From contig CM043952.1 of the NCBI GenBank assembly GCA_014529385.2, positions 158,255,557-158,319,556 on the forward strand: 64,000 nucleotides of DNA, in the 5' to 3' direction. The notes below the pieces were generated by a model, which worked only from the letters and a program-made list of their open reading frames with translations, did not search any database and was not told the DNA's origin. The translations under genes were made by a program, and so were the position numbers. Shown piece after piece: positions 9,539 through 20,487 of the stretch. Each line of letters begins with the position of its first letter. Within the stretch, counting starts at the first letter, position 1. The DNA is from Adiantum capillus-veneris (Eukaryota; Streptophyta; Polypodiopsida; Polypodiales; Pteridaceae).

Positions 9539-11518
9539 ATGCAGGATCGATGGATTGCTTGTGGAAGACGATACCTACCTCCAAAGGAAGAAGTGTGTAG
9601 TAAGATTTTCACACATTGCTTGTTTACAAGAAAAATTTTGGATTTCTTTACTCCCCAAGCTATCTTTGCAGAATGTTTTGGACATATTTTTGGGTCAAAT
9701 GTATTACTAAAGGATGTGATGATTGGTTGGAAATACTCGCCGCCTATTAAGAATCTTTTTTATTCCATTACGTTTCTCCATAATAATGAGATACCTATCT
9801 GCTCTTGTCATCTTTTTAAAAAATTCTGTAAAAACTTCACTGAATTTGGTTTACATGTTTGTACATCTAACTTAGAAATCGTTTCGGATCCTCAAGTAAG
9901 GAGTCTATTGAGTAATGGCTTAAATCATATTCCTCTCTTTCCGCTAAATCCTCAAAGTGCTTTATCTGCACTACTTGAATGCATGGCCGACTTGGCCTTA
10001 AAACTCCAACTGGAGGAGGAAGTTCACTTCCAACTTACATCAACTCTCAAAAGAATTTTTTGGAAAAAGATCAGTCTTTTGCCACAAGTATGGCTAAGCA
10101 CTGATACTACTTGGCTTACGTAAAAAATGAAGACCTCTATCTTTGATATTAAAAAGAAATGGCTCATTATTGGCCTAGATAAAGCGTCAAACACTGCATC
10201 CGTTATATGTAAAAAATTGGCCTTTGAGGCGGCCAGTTCAAGACTTAATAGTAATGACTTTAGTAAACTTGATAACTCTCCGCTATATGTAGCTACAACA
10301 TTGAACAAGGAATTATGAGGACTCAGCTATAGTCCTGAATCTCTAAAAATTCCGGTACTCTTCCCAGCATATAAAAATCATAAGCATAAATTTAGATGGA
10401 TTTCTGACGCTTCAAATTGCCTGTTCTCTTGTGTTACAAATGATATCACCCGTTGCTTAAATTTGGTCCTACTAGAAATCAAAAATATATGTGCCATCAA
10501 ACACAGAGATATAAAGAGATTAAGAAATATAGACTATTGCCCTTTTTGGGTCATAAAAAACACGGCTGAGGTGTTTATCAACCTCCCAGAAAGCATTTAC
10601 TCTATCTTCACGGCAGACATAACTCAATGCTATGAAAATATCCTGATAAATGGGCCATTAGGACTTATTTATACCTTATCGTGTCTTATAAAGATTGCCT
10701 TTGCTCACAGAAAGGAACTTGGGTATACATGCATCTCACAAAAAGCGAATAAAGGATGGGTAAAAAAATCGAACAAATATGCACCATTCAGCTTTAAAGA
10801 GGAAGATCTTTATAAGTATATCCTTTGGCTACTGAATAACAACTGTATCCAATTAGGAAATACCTGCTACAAACAAACTCTAAGAATCCCAATGGGGTTT
10901 GCATGCTCTCCAGTTATGTGTAATCTTTATCTCTGTTACTTCGAATATCAATGGCTCCGGAAAATATTAAATAACCCCGCAAGTAATTCATTACTCACAC
11001 ATTTTACACATTCATTCAGGTTTATGGATGACCTATGTAGCATCAACAACCCCATATTTGAGATTACTCTTAAAGATATTTATCCACCTTCCTTAAGTAT
11101 TGAACCTACATTCTCCGAGAGAGTACTATGGCAGGATAAATGGATCGTTTCTAGAACACACTTCTTGAATATTGAATTTACTTTGACTCCCCCTTTTTTG
11201 GGAAATTTTTATACTATTTTTTTTTGGAAAAGAGATAATCTTAAACTTGTGTCCTCTGAGTTTACGAAGAAAAAAAGCAATAGACCATACAAAAATTCGC
11301 TACACACTTGTCTTGGAATGCTTTTTCTTATAATGTATGCCTCTTCCGACTGTTTTAAAGCATATGAAGAGATTGAAGCTTTGATTGCCAAGTTCATTAA
11401 AAACGGGTTTACAAAAAAAGACCTTGTTGCATGCATCTGCAACTCCTTAGAAAAACACAACTGGACCTACCTCAAGTTTGACTTACATAATCTGATAAGT
11501 CTGCTTAAATTAGAATAA
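9539..11518 (+). pseudogene. Reverse transcriptase ORF2 of retroelement P1 (Penelope/TERT-like)
   Basis: A 660-codon frame with two stops: TAA at 10121-10123 (CAA in P2) and TGA at 10316-10318 (also TGA in P2). The N-terminal region includes GRRYLPPKEEVC. Near 10160 is IIGLDKASNTASVICKK, resembling the DKTG-type motif that precedes the RT core in Penelope-like elements. Next come AYKNHKHKFRWISDAS (motif 2-like), motif A FTADITQCYENI with Asp at 10616-10618, motif B RIPMGFACSPVMCNLYL near 10883-10930, motif C FRFMDDL with Asp-Asp at 11027-11032, and FFWKRDNLKL downstream. The catalytic residues are all present. No GIY-YIG or other endonuclease follows; the ORF stops about 160 codons after FMDD. 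The general family is clear, exact placement needs a tree. Confidence 0.8.
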
Positions 11519-11948
<430 letters not shown>

Positions 11949-12971
11949 TGTAATGGAATTTGCCTATTCAATTTGAGAGTAGCGGAATTTAATGAGAGTA
12001 CTTTCAAGAAATGATTTTGTGAGCATAGCGGGTTGACATAATCGAAGATAGCAACATAATCATAGCAATTAGTTAACTTGGCATAGACAATACTTTTGCA
12101 AGAGAGAGAATTTAGAGAACATGACAACAGTTGAGGACTGGATTTATGTGGAGCCGGTCCCCCCTCCAATAGGTATTTGTATTATGATTTCTCCCATAAA
12201 GAGAGACTTGTTACAATACATTCTTTGTGTTCCTTGTGACCTAGGTGAAGCAATGAAGATGGAAAGCTTCATGCATCACCATCATAGCATAACCTAAACT
12301 TGAAGAAAGCTTTGACTATACCAAGCCTCAGTCCCAAGACCTCAAACACCTTCGAAGGTGGAGAGAGCTAGCAGGGAATGAGGGTAGGGAAGAGGAAGAA
12401 GAAACATTTCATACGAGAAAGAGCTAGTTCCTCACTTATCATAACTCTTGTGCTAGCATACATAATAGCATAGTAATGAAGAAGAAATAGATGGAAAGCT
12501 CAAGCATTAAAGCATGGCTCTTGGATGGATTTGCACTCCATAGCCAAGAGTGTTGGTGTAGGCTCTCAACCTCTACTTGCTTGGAGAAAGAGAGGGACCT
12601 CTTGCACTTTGCATAGTACACAATGAGAGTGTTTGTGAGTGTGTGTGGGTTAGTATACCCCCTAAGCACCCCCCTAGCTTGCCTGGGTCAACCCCCCCTT
12701 GTAGATCATGCTTGAAACTCATTGGACCCCTCCAATCCTAGCCAATCACAAGCAGAAGCCATTACAAGCAACATGGATAGCCTTGGGACAAGTGTCCCCC
12801 TTTCCCCTTTGAGAGAGAGGACTTGATAAATGCAAAATCAATTAATTAAATATCCTTTATTATCATTGGACCCCTTGGGTGGCCAACCAATAGGTTTCAG
12901 GCACACCATGAGGGCAACATGAGGAGGAACTTGACAAGTGTCCTTGCTGCCTCTTCAAGCTGGGGCTTCCC

Positions 12972-13024
<53 letters not shown>

Positions 13025-13578
13025 CTCATCCCCCCCCCTTGTAGGCTCGCCCCCCTCCTTGTAGGGATCTTTTTGACTTTGGATGAGCAAGCCCCTTAGT
13101 CATCAAGCATGACTAAGCACTTGAAGTAGGGGGTGTTCCCAGAAGCATCTCAGGCAAGCTTCTCAAGGCACCTCAAGCACCTTAATCATGCACCTAGTCA
13201 AGCACCTCAAGCATGGAGCCAGTCAAGCACCTCAAGCATCTTAATCAAGCACCTCAAGCATGACAAGCACCTCAAGCAGGACAAGCACCTCAAGCACGAC
13301 AAGCACCTCGAGTTTGGGCCGGGTTCCCACCTCAAGCTCAGCCCTAGCTTACCTAAGGTCAAAGGACTTTTATACACATTATTGGAGGTCTTCAATGAAG
13401 CTAACCCTAAGGTCTTATGCTCCATTGGTTAGCCTTGCTCTTGATAGACCATCTCCCATTTGGGCCCCTTTACTATTGGCCCCGTGTTGAGATAGATCTA
13501 TAAGCACATATCTATATCTTAACAATTGTTCCCGTTAATTCTCCCACATTAAGTGATCAATTTAATATGAGAAAATCA
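11949..13578 (-). repeat. Complete LTR of element B family (about 1630 bp)
   Basis: On the minus strand it runs TGATTTTCTC to CCATTACA. The outer end is supported by the inverted match at 29243-29333 (plus strand), where the same LTR start follows a chromovirus integrase. It contains a (TG)n tract at 12973-13019 and a Leu/Lys-codon-like minisatellite at 13140-13310. No coding capacity is credible; short ORFs here are repeat-driven. Confidence 0.75.
13140..13310. repeat. CAAGCACCT minisatellite inside LTR B
   Basis: Repeated units of about 15-19 bp built on caagcacctcaagca, with variants such as caagcaggacaagcacc. Apparent peptides here are translations of the repeat. Confidence 0.85.
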
Positions 13579-13595
13579 TTTGGGTTGGTTAGATT

Positions 13596-14085
13596 TTAGA
13601 TTTTATGACAACCATAACTACGGTATAGGAAAATCTTCTGAGGAGGTAGAAACTGGGCTAGCAGATATAGCCAATCTGAAAAACCAGGCTTTATGGAATG
13701 CTCGATATAATAATACTTAGGCCCTAGACCCACTGCTTCAGTAAACATCGCCAATCGGATATTATTTTTGAAATGTTCTCGACCCCAAAGTGTCACTCTG
13801 GTCACTCGATCCTGATATGTCCACCACTTTGTTTGAGAAACAGAGGTTCCTAGCTGCGGGAATAGATGCTGTTCATAACGGAGTAATGTTGCTCGACGTA
13901 TAGACTCATTTGACATAAAGAGATGTGCAGTTGCTATGAAAAGAACCTGGTCATGACAGTAGGCCATAACACACCAAGGATGCAAAATAGATGAAGAATG
14001 CCAAACTCTGGAATGATACTCTATACTTGGGGCTTTATATTTGACCAACCATCTCCAAAAAAAAACTTTTTTTAGGAAAGTGTGC
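13596..14085 (-). CDS. Unidentified ORF interrupted by element C
   Basis: An open minus-strand frame of about 160 codons with balanced, protein-like composition: HPWCVMAYCHDQVLFIATAH, SNESIRRATLLRYEQHLF, TKWWTYQDRVTRVTLWGRE, PGFSDWLYLLAQFLPP. I do not recognise the family. Its upstream end is cut by the 5-bp target duplication of element C. Joining 14089 to 22698 keeps the frame open for about 20 more codons before stops near 22738. It could be a fragment of an older transposon or of a host gene. No start codon, promoter or splice pattern could be fixed. Low confidence that it is translated; moderate confidence that it once was coding. Confidence 0.35.
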
Positions 14086-14089
14086 CTAA

Positions 14090-14380
14090 TGTTAACCCTC
14101 ACGGCACACGGACACCCTGTGATCTATAAACGTTGTATTATTTAGAGTCAGGTACCGGGCTTGTCGGACCAATAGGGAAAGGTAGAGTGATCGCCGATGA
14201 GAGGCGCACTTTAACTTGGACATTCAAGGGATTAGTTGGTTAAGCATGGGCGCCCAAGTGTGAATGGGGTGAGCTCCTATAAAAGCCAACTAAACCTAAT
14301 TTTTACTCATTCTCTCATTTGTGCAATTGAAGAGTGCTCTTGCTCCATCTCCATCTCCATCTTCTTCTTCTTCACCTCCT

Positions 14381-14417
<37 letters not shown>

Positions 14418-14667
14418 GAGAGTGTGTGTGCGATCGAGCATTACGAAGGCACGACGGCGGCGAAGCGGTTGAGCGCGGCACGACTGCAGCTTCTTCTTCA
14501 TCGCGGCGAGGAATCCACCACGAAGGCGAGCGTAGAGCGGTGAGTGACACACCCTTTGTTTTCTTGAGCTTGCTAGTTTAGGCTTGTTGTGTGCTTGGAG
14601 CCGTTTGTGGCTCGCATACGGTGTATTGGCAAGTCCCTTGCTTCGACAGTGCGGCAAGGAGCGCACA
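14090..14667 (+). repeat. 5' LTR of element C (578 bp)
   Basis: Starts TGTTAACC, ends GCGCACA. Contains a TATA box (TATAAAA, 14278-14284) about 190 bp in, a CT-rich stretch after it, and a (GT)n(GA)n tract near 14383-14420. Confidence 0.93.
14277..14285 (+). promoter_or_regulatory. TATA box of element C 5' LTR
   Basis: CTATAAAAG, with the same motif at 22294-22302 in the 3' LTR. Its position fits U3, with transcription expected about 30 bp downstream near the actcattctctc stretch. Confidence 0.65.
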
Positions 14668-14671
14668 TTTT

Positions 14672-14689
14672 TGGCGCCGCTGCCGGGGA
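14672..14689 (+). other. Primer-binding site of element C (tRNA-Asp type)
   Basis: TGGCGCCGCTGCCGGGGA, four bases after the LTR end. It differs from the tRNA-Asp complement by one base and matches the PBS of element A closely, so A and C probably share machinery. Confidence 0.9.
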
Positions 14690-15306
14690 TATGCCCTACA
14701 CTAAGCTCGGTTAGCACTTTACGCTTCCTTGTGGTGCAATTTCTATCATAGGAAAGGCAGGGAAGGAGTGTGTGGAGATTTCTGTTTTTTGCGTTTTCTG
14801 CAATTGCTGTCAAGTGACTCTTAAAACGGGCGGGTCGGGTTGTATAAAAGATAGATCGGGATCGAGATCATTTTCCCAAGCCCAAGCCCAAGCCCAAGCC
14901 CAAGCCCAAGCCCAGGCCCAGGCCTCAGTCCTCAGTCTTATGATATATACTAGACTCACTCTTATATATATACCCTACTCCCTCAAGAGAGAATGAGAGC
15001 ATGTGGGACAAGTCCTCTACTCTCCTCCTTTCTCTTCCCACTTGCACCCTTAGACTTTCTAGTTTGGGCCTAGTTCCCTACTGGAAATTGACAGTTTTAG
15101 GGATTCCGAGGGCATAGAGTGACCAAACGGAGGGCTGTAAAGCACGGCACGACCCTCTGACCGATACGCTCGTTTCGAGCTATCACACGGCCCATTCCAC
15201 GACACGCTCTAAAAAATCTAGCAAAAAAACAAACAAAAAACACGCTAAAAACTAGTCACAAGGCCTCCTAGAGCAGCTTTTTGACACCTTAGGGTATCAA
15301 AAGCAC
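14690..15306 (+). other. Leader of element C with (CCCAAG)n
   Basis: About 620 bp without a credible gene. A hexanucleotide minisatellite of CCCAAG units, then CCCAGG units, occupies 14875-14923. The 3' part is AC-rich up to the Gag ATG. Confidence 0.75.
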
Positions 15307-18300
15307 ATGCACTTACGCTCTGGGCGAGTGCTAGAACACGAGCATATTGAGGGTGCCTCTGTTCATACGGACACCCATTACCCATCCACGATAAGCTCTA
15401 GACCCTCAGCGGGGACACAAGGTAGCACCACCCAAGACCCTAAAATAGCCGCTAGTGATTTATCCTCCGACTCAGAAATCATGGAAGCATACCCTACCCA
15501 AAACACTGAGAGAGAAGGCCATGCACCTCCCGAAGCTCCACAGCCTAGTACTAGTATGTTTAGCCGTTTCATGGAAACATTAGGTAGAGCTACTCGCTCG
15601 GAACCTGATGCAAATGAAGCACACGAAGGGGGTGGGGAAGTGGAATCTCCTTTCACATCGCACGTGGACCCCACACCCCCAAAGAGTGTCCATGTGGATA
15701 TCCTGCCAACTTCTTACCAAGAAGGCCCTGTTGAGCTGCCTCCTTCAGAAGTTCCCTCTAGAGTACCGTTGGTGACAAGTAAAACCATGGGGAGCAACAT
15801 TGCTTCTACCTCACAAGAAACCGTTAACACGTCGACTCTAGAAGGATTGTTCATTAATGATCATTGGACATACGACCTCCACACTGAGGTGTTGACGGAT
15901 CTACACTCTGGCCACGCTTACCATGTAGGATGGATAGAGATTGTACAATCCACCTCTAGTGCCACGAGCATTGAAGATCAACAGAAAATGATCTGTAATG
16001 TTATCCATGGCATTATTCAATCAGAAAGGCAAAACCGAGGGGTAAATATACTCTCAACTGGCCCCATGAGATTTCTGGATACGAGCAAGGCTCAACAGCC
16101 TACTCTATCACAAATGGAGACTCCTCTAATGAGCCCCATGGACCCATCTTATGTCATTTCACCTGGGGTCTCTATGCAATCTGAGCCTCCGAGCGAAAAC
16201 TTTAGCTTCCCTAACTTGGCTCAACCCTCTATCAAGGAAAACACAGTGCTCACTCCAGGGATAAGCCTGACAGAGAATGTACCGATGACATCTACGGTTA
16301 GCGCAGTGCCACTACCTAGTGTTGTAGTACCTAATATGGGGCCTCGACCGTATGTGCCTCTAGCCCCTTATGCACACATGGCCCCCCCACCTCCAATTGT
16401 ACCACTTGCTTATGCTCCTCGAGTGCCGCTCCCTAGCTCTTATCCGAGTGGACCTATGCCCGGTTATGTTCCATATCCTGCATCATCTACACATATGCCA
16501 ATACCGGTACCCGTCCCTCTCCCACATATGATTCCAAGAGTACCTCCACCGGCCCTGCCTCCTCACATAGGTGACTTGGCAGCGTTTGCTCAAACCATAG
16601 GTCGATCTATCGCGGAAAATATGCATCATGCATCTGATAGAGAGCCTAGAAGTAAGGCAGTACAAATTGCCAAACTCACGCAAAAATTCAATGGGGACGA
16701 AGATGCTAGGAAACACATTGAAGTGTTTGAACAAGTATGTGATTCCTTAGGGGAACGCAACGAACTACATAAGTGCAATGCCTTAAGCTTGACATTAAGT
16801 GGGAAGGCTGGAGATTGGTATAGGACCCTAAGGGTGGATGAGAAAACAATCTACCCTACCCTTCGAAGGTTGTTTCTAAAGGAGTACATACGAGAAGGTG
16901 TGCTTTGGGGTGTAGCATCTCAGCTACAGAAGGCCGAACGTAAGGAAGGAGAGTCAGTAAGGGACTTCATTAGTCGTCTAAAGCACTTAAACTCTCGTTG
17001 CCCTGTAAATGAGCGCTTCAACAATAACCAACTGCTTGATCGATTCATTCGAGGGTTGAGGAATGAAGGAATCTATAATGGACTAGTGATTAGAGGTATC
17101 ACAACCTGGGAAGATGTCACTGCCAATGCAATCCAATTAGAGGACAACTTGATGATAGCAGGCATGAGGGTGTCTACTGACACGAGATCCACTAGCTCAC
17201 AAGCCATTGAGTATGAACCCATGACTGCAAAGCCCATTGCCAATGAGCCAAAGGTATTTGAGACATTCTTGATAGACCTCACCAAGGCAATCCAAGAGTC
17301 TCTTAAGGATAATCGACCCCCTCAAAATAGTCACATGTATCCAAGAAGGGAGCAACAATGGTGTTCCATTTGCTTAGGTCCACATAGCACTAGTGAGTGC
17401 CCTACATTTAGAGTAAAATTTAATGGAACTTGCAACGCATGTGGTAGGTATGGTCACCAAGCTAAGGATTGTTTAATGATCAAACGTATGATGGCAAATA
17501 GACCACCTGTAGCCTGGACGGATGCACCTCGAGCTCCTGTATTGATGCCTACTCCACCTGTTGAGCAACTACCGCAACACATGGTCCCTAGATCTCAAAA
17601 TGTTGTACAAGCTACACCGCTACCACCTCCTGTGCTAGGACCGCAGCCCCCGCATCCAAGAGTCACCCCTATGAACCAAGTGGGTTGCGAGCCATCTAAT
17701 GCTTATGCAGATGGTTGTGAAGAGGAAATAGACACTAGTATTGCCTACGGACTTGATACATTGGAAGAATGTCCTATATACTACATGGAAGATTGTTGGG
17801 GACAAGTCAAGCCGGTTTATCAAGCTGCTGCTCTCGCATCCAGAGGTCAAAATATCAACACCCAGGCTAGGAGGCCACCTCTTCAATGCTACGAGTGTGG
17901 GGGACCACATCGAGTAGCGGAGTGCCCTATTAGGCTGCAAAAGAATGCTGCACAGATGCAAGTGAATCAAGGGAGCACGTCTGCAATGCCAATACTCACA
18001 TGTAATCATTGTGGCATAGATCACTTGATTGCCCAATGCCCCTATAACCCAAATGCGCCTAAAATCACACCCCTGAATTTGGTCGAAATTGCTACTGTGA
18101 CATCACCAATACCACCCGTCGCACCCGCTTATGCGATTACACGGTCCATGCTTCAAGGGCCAGGCCATATCCTCGAAGAGAGAGATACCGCGTCAATTAT
18201 CCAAGCAAAGAAAAAGAAGACACGAAGGAAGAAGTCGCAGAATACGGAAAATTCAAAGTCAAGTTCCAAAACAAACATAGGAACAGGAGATGACCCCGTG

Positions 18301-20106
18301 TATATGAATGACCTCGAGGATGATTCAGATTCAGTCGAGACAATGGAGACTAGAACCAATACCACAAAGGGAAAGACCGACAAAGAAAACCGTAACATGG
18401 AACCAAATGAAAACCGAATAAGAGAAAACCATAAAGAGCCTCTGAAAACACCACAAGTGTTTCCAAATCCAATCCAAGACCCCCAAGATAAACCGCAGGG
18501 GCAAAAAGGGAAGAATCGTAAAAAGAAGATTGGGACGTACCCAAACCCAGTAGATGAGATTGAGCAGGTGAAACATCTAAGAGGTTTAGTGGAGGAGACT
18601 CAAAGGAAACTAGAACCAGAACCCATGCATATCAAAATTCATGACACAGTGTTTCCCACGCAAGTTCATCCATCCCAAATGAACCATAGACCGTTAGCCA
18701 TATCTAGTATCATCCAAGAAGGGAGTGAGGACAGGACATCAGAAAGTGAGCATACACCCTTCTTGTTGGAAAGGATGTTTAACGAAGGAATACCTGATCC
18801 CATTGAGGAATATGAGATTCCATCCTCACCAGTTCCTAGTCAAGGACCTACACCCTGCAAAACGCCAATGAATGTTGCCAAACTAGTGGACTTCATGTCT
18901 TCTGAGGTCCGAACCACGATCATAGCAAAGCTGTATGGAGATCCTGAGTTATTCCTTGCACTTCGAGCATTCCTTAACGGAGAGCTACGAACGGGATTAC
19001 CGCAGTTTGCGCAACCAAATAGGCCTGACTCGATTATGATTGATGAGGAAAATCATGTGCAATCACTTGACTTAGATGGACACGAGTCTGTGATCGAGGT
19101 ACCCATTAACGAATTAGGCCAGTATTTTGAAGGCGACGAGTCTAATGCGACCCTACCCATCACTACCAAGGGATTAACTATAAAGGGAATTCTTGATGGT
19201 GGTGCGGGAGTTAGCATCGTTACAAAAGATTGTTGGGAATCCATGGGAAAACCCCGCCTCAGTGTTACTAACATTGTGGTAAAGATGGCAAATGGTACCA
19301 TAGCCAAACCTATGGGGATGCTCAAGGATCTTAAGATCAAAGTTCTAGGACACAAGGAACGACATACGTTCATTGTAATGGATTTCTCTAAACACCTTAT
19401 GTCATATGAAATGATTTTAGGACGACCATTCATGAGGGAAGCACAAATGGTTCACGATTGGTCTAAAAATCATGTCTATTTGCAATTCCAAGACTCTGTC
19501 CTTAGAGTGGATTTGGTGACTGGTAAGGTACACCCCTTAGGGAGTAAAACCATTATTGATCATCGCTCTGACACCACAGTTCACTCGGCCCCACTACAAT
19601 ATTGTTACACTTGTAAGAAGGATACAGACATTGGCCAAGATTCTCCTTACATGGATGTGTTACCGGGTATGACGGAATCAGACAATGTGGATTGGGTCCA
19701 CCTAGCATCAACCATAGACACTTGGGGAAATAGGGGGACGACCTGGGTAACACCTGAGGGGGATGAAATTCCTGTACCCTTAAATATGCTACAAGCAATG
19801 CATATCGCTTCCGACAAGACTCATACTAATGTAATGAAGAAAACATACAAGTGGGTCCCTAAAGCTTCTTTAGTGACCATAGCTAGTGCTAAAAAACAGA
19901 AGCCTTGTAAGAAACGTACCACTCGCTCCAAGAAAAGTAAGAAAATGCTGCGTTGGATTCCTAAACGACTATTGGAAGCCCAAGGCTACTATCGAGGAAA
20001 TGATCAAATCTGGGTGCCCAAACGTAAAGTGTGCTCTTACCTATCACCTGACCCAAGTGAGCCCAATCCCATAGCTCCAAAACGAATCAATGATCGTGGA
20101 AAGTAA
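15307..20106 (+). CDS. gag-pro: Gag-protease polyprotein of element C
   Basis: An intact 1599-codon ORF from MHLRSGRVL. Residues 1-440 are low-complexity, Pro/Ser/Thr-rich. The Gag domain spans about 455-625 (AKLTQKFNGDEDARKHIEVF, LSGKAGDWYRTL, LLDRFIRGLRNEGIY). Four knuckle-like clusters follow: WCSICLGPHSTSEC, TCNACGRYGHQAKDC, QCYECGGPHRVAEC and TCNHCGIDHLIAQC, all with Cys-Cys-His-Cys spacing. A basic KKKKTRRKK segment is next. The retropepsin-like domain lies at about 1275-1400: GILDGGAGVSIV carries the active-site Asp in a D-G-G context, and EMILGRPFM is the usual flap-side motif. The C terminus repeats W-V/I-P-K three times in this ORF. Length is exceptional because Gag and protease are fused and the N-terminal linker is long. 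There is no RT. Gag would assemble particles and protease would process them. Confidence 0.9.
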   Translation: MHLRSGRVLEHEHIEGASVHTDTHYPSTISSRPSAGTQGSTTQDPKIAASDLSSDSEIMEAYPTQNTEREGHAPPEAPQPSTSMFSRFMETLGRATRSEPDANEAHEGGGEVESPFTSHVDPTPPKSVHVDILPTSYQEGPVELPPSEVPSRVPLVTSKTMGSNIASTSQETVNTSTLEGLFINDHWTYDLHTEVLTDLHSGHAYHVGWIEIVQSTSSATSIEDQQKMICNVIHGIIQSERQNRGVNILSTGPMRFLDTSKAQQPTLSQMETPLMSPMDPSYVISPGVSMQSEPPSENFSFPNLAQPSIKENTVLTPGISLTENVPMTSTVSAVPLPSVVVPNMGPRPYVPLAPYAHMAPPPPIVPLAYAPRVPLPSSYPSGPMPGYVPYPASSTHMPIPVPVPLPHMIPRVPPPALPPHIGDLAAFAQTIGRSIAENMHHASDREPRSKAVQIAKLTQKFNGDEDARKHIEVFEQVCDSLGERNELHKCNALSLTLSGKAGDWYRTLRVDEKTIYPTLRRLFLKEYIREGVLWGVASQLQKAERKEGESVRDFISRLKHLNSRCPVNERFNNNQLLDRFIRGLRNEGIYNGLVIRGITTWEDVTANAIQLEDNLMIAGMRVSTDTRSTSSQAIEYEPMTAKPIANEPKVFETFLIDLTKAIQESLKDNRPPQNSHMYPRREQQWCSICLGPHSTSECPTFRVKFNGTCNACGRYGHQAKDCLMIKRMMANRPPVAWTDAPRAPVLMPTPPVEQLPQHMVPRSQNVVQATPLPPPVLGPQPPHPRVTPMNQVGCEPSNAYADGCEEEIDTSIAYGLDTLEECPIYYMEDCWGQVKPVYQAAALASRGQNINTQARRPPLQCYECGGPHRVAECPIRLQKNAAQMQVNQGSTSAMPILTCNHCGIDHLIAQCPYNPNAPKITPLNLVEIATVTSPIPPVAPAYAITRSMLQGPGHILEERDTASIIQAKKKKTRRKKSQNTENSKSSSKTNIGTGDDPVYMNDLEDDSDSVETMETRTNTTKGKTDKENRNMEPNENRIRENHKEPLKTPQVFPNPIQDPQDKPQGQKGKNRKKKIGTYPNPVDEIEQVKHLRGLVEETQRKLEPEPMHIKIHDTVFPTQVHPSQMNHRPLAISSIIQEGSEDRTSESEHTPFLLERMFNEGIPDPIEEYEIPSSPVPSQGPTPCKTPMNVAKLVDFMSSEVRTTIIAKLYGDPELFLALRAFLNGELRTGLPQFAQPNRPDSIMIDEENHVQSLDLDGHESVIEVPINELGQYFEGDESNATLPITTKGLTIKGILDGGAGVSIVTKDCWESMGKPRLSVTNIVVKMANGTIAKPMGMLKDLKIKVLGHKERHTFIVMDFSKHLMSYEMILGRPFMREAQMVHDWSKNHVYLQFQDSVLRVDLVTGKVHPLGSKTIIDHRSDTTVHSAPLQYCYTCKKDTDIGQDSPYMDVLPGMTESDNVDWVHLASTIDTWGNRGTTWVTPEGDEIPVPLNMLQAMHIASDKTHTNVMKKTYKWVPKASLVTIASAKKQKPCKKRTTRSKKSKKMLRWIPKRLLEAQGYYRGNDQIWVPKRKVCSYLSPDPSEPNPIAPKRINDRGK

Positions 20107-20487
20107 AAAATTACAGAATGCTACACACCCGCTCCCGAGCTAGTTTGGGTACCAAAGAAAGAACGATTTGTTCCACCTAGCTCAGGAAGGGGGGAGTCCC
20201 ATGAAGCTTCTAGCTCCTCATGTAATACATCCATAGAGGTAAAAGCTTCTACACAGCCTCCATCTATAGTAGTGGACCTCCATGAAGCTACAAAAGAATC
20301 CGCACCTCCCAGTGTTCAAGAATCACCTGATGAACCACTTCAAGTTCGATCCTGGGAGAGTACCTTACCACCCTTGCAACTTGACGAGGCACCTAGGGTA
20401 ATAGAAAACTACTGGCAAAAATCCTCACCTATTACCAACTGGAACAATTGGTTTCAAAGGGTGACAAGCTCATTTCAAATGGTATGA
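20107..20487 (+). other. In-frame extension of Gag-protease past a TAA
   Basis: The same frame stays open for 127 codons after the TAA at 20104-20106. It continues the C-terminal style, with another LVWVPKKERFVP and a Ser/Pro-rich tail ending NWFQRVTSSFQMV. Either the TAA is a recent nonsense change or it is read through. A Pro-rich spacer by chance is less likely because the W-V-P-K motif recurs. Confidence 0.5.

Noticed and set aside
14236-14813. Several 60-170-codon ORFs in LTR C (repeated at 22253-22715)
   Set aside because: They occur in the promoter/R region and microsatellite of an LTR, on both strands, with no domain.
18153-18576. Minus-strand ORFs opposite Gag-protease C
   Set aside because: Antisense shadows of the low-complexity Gag linker.
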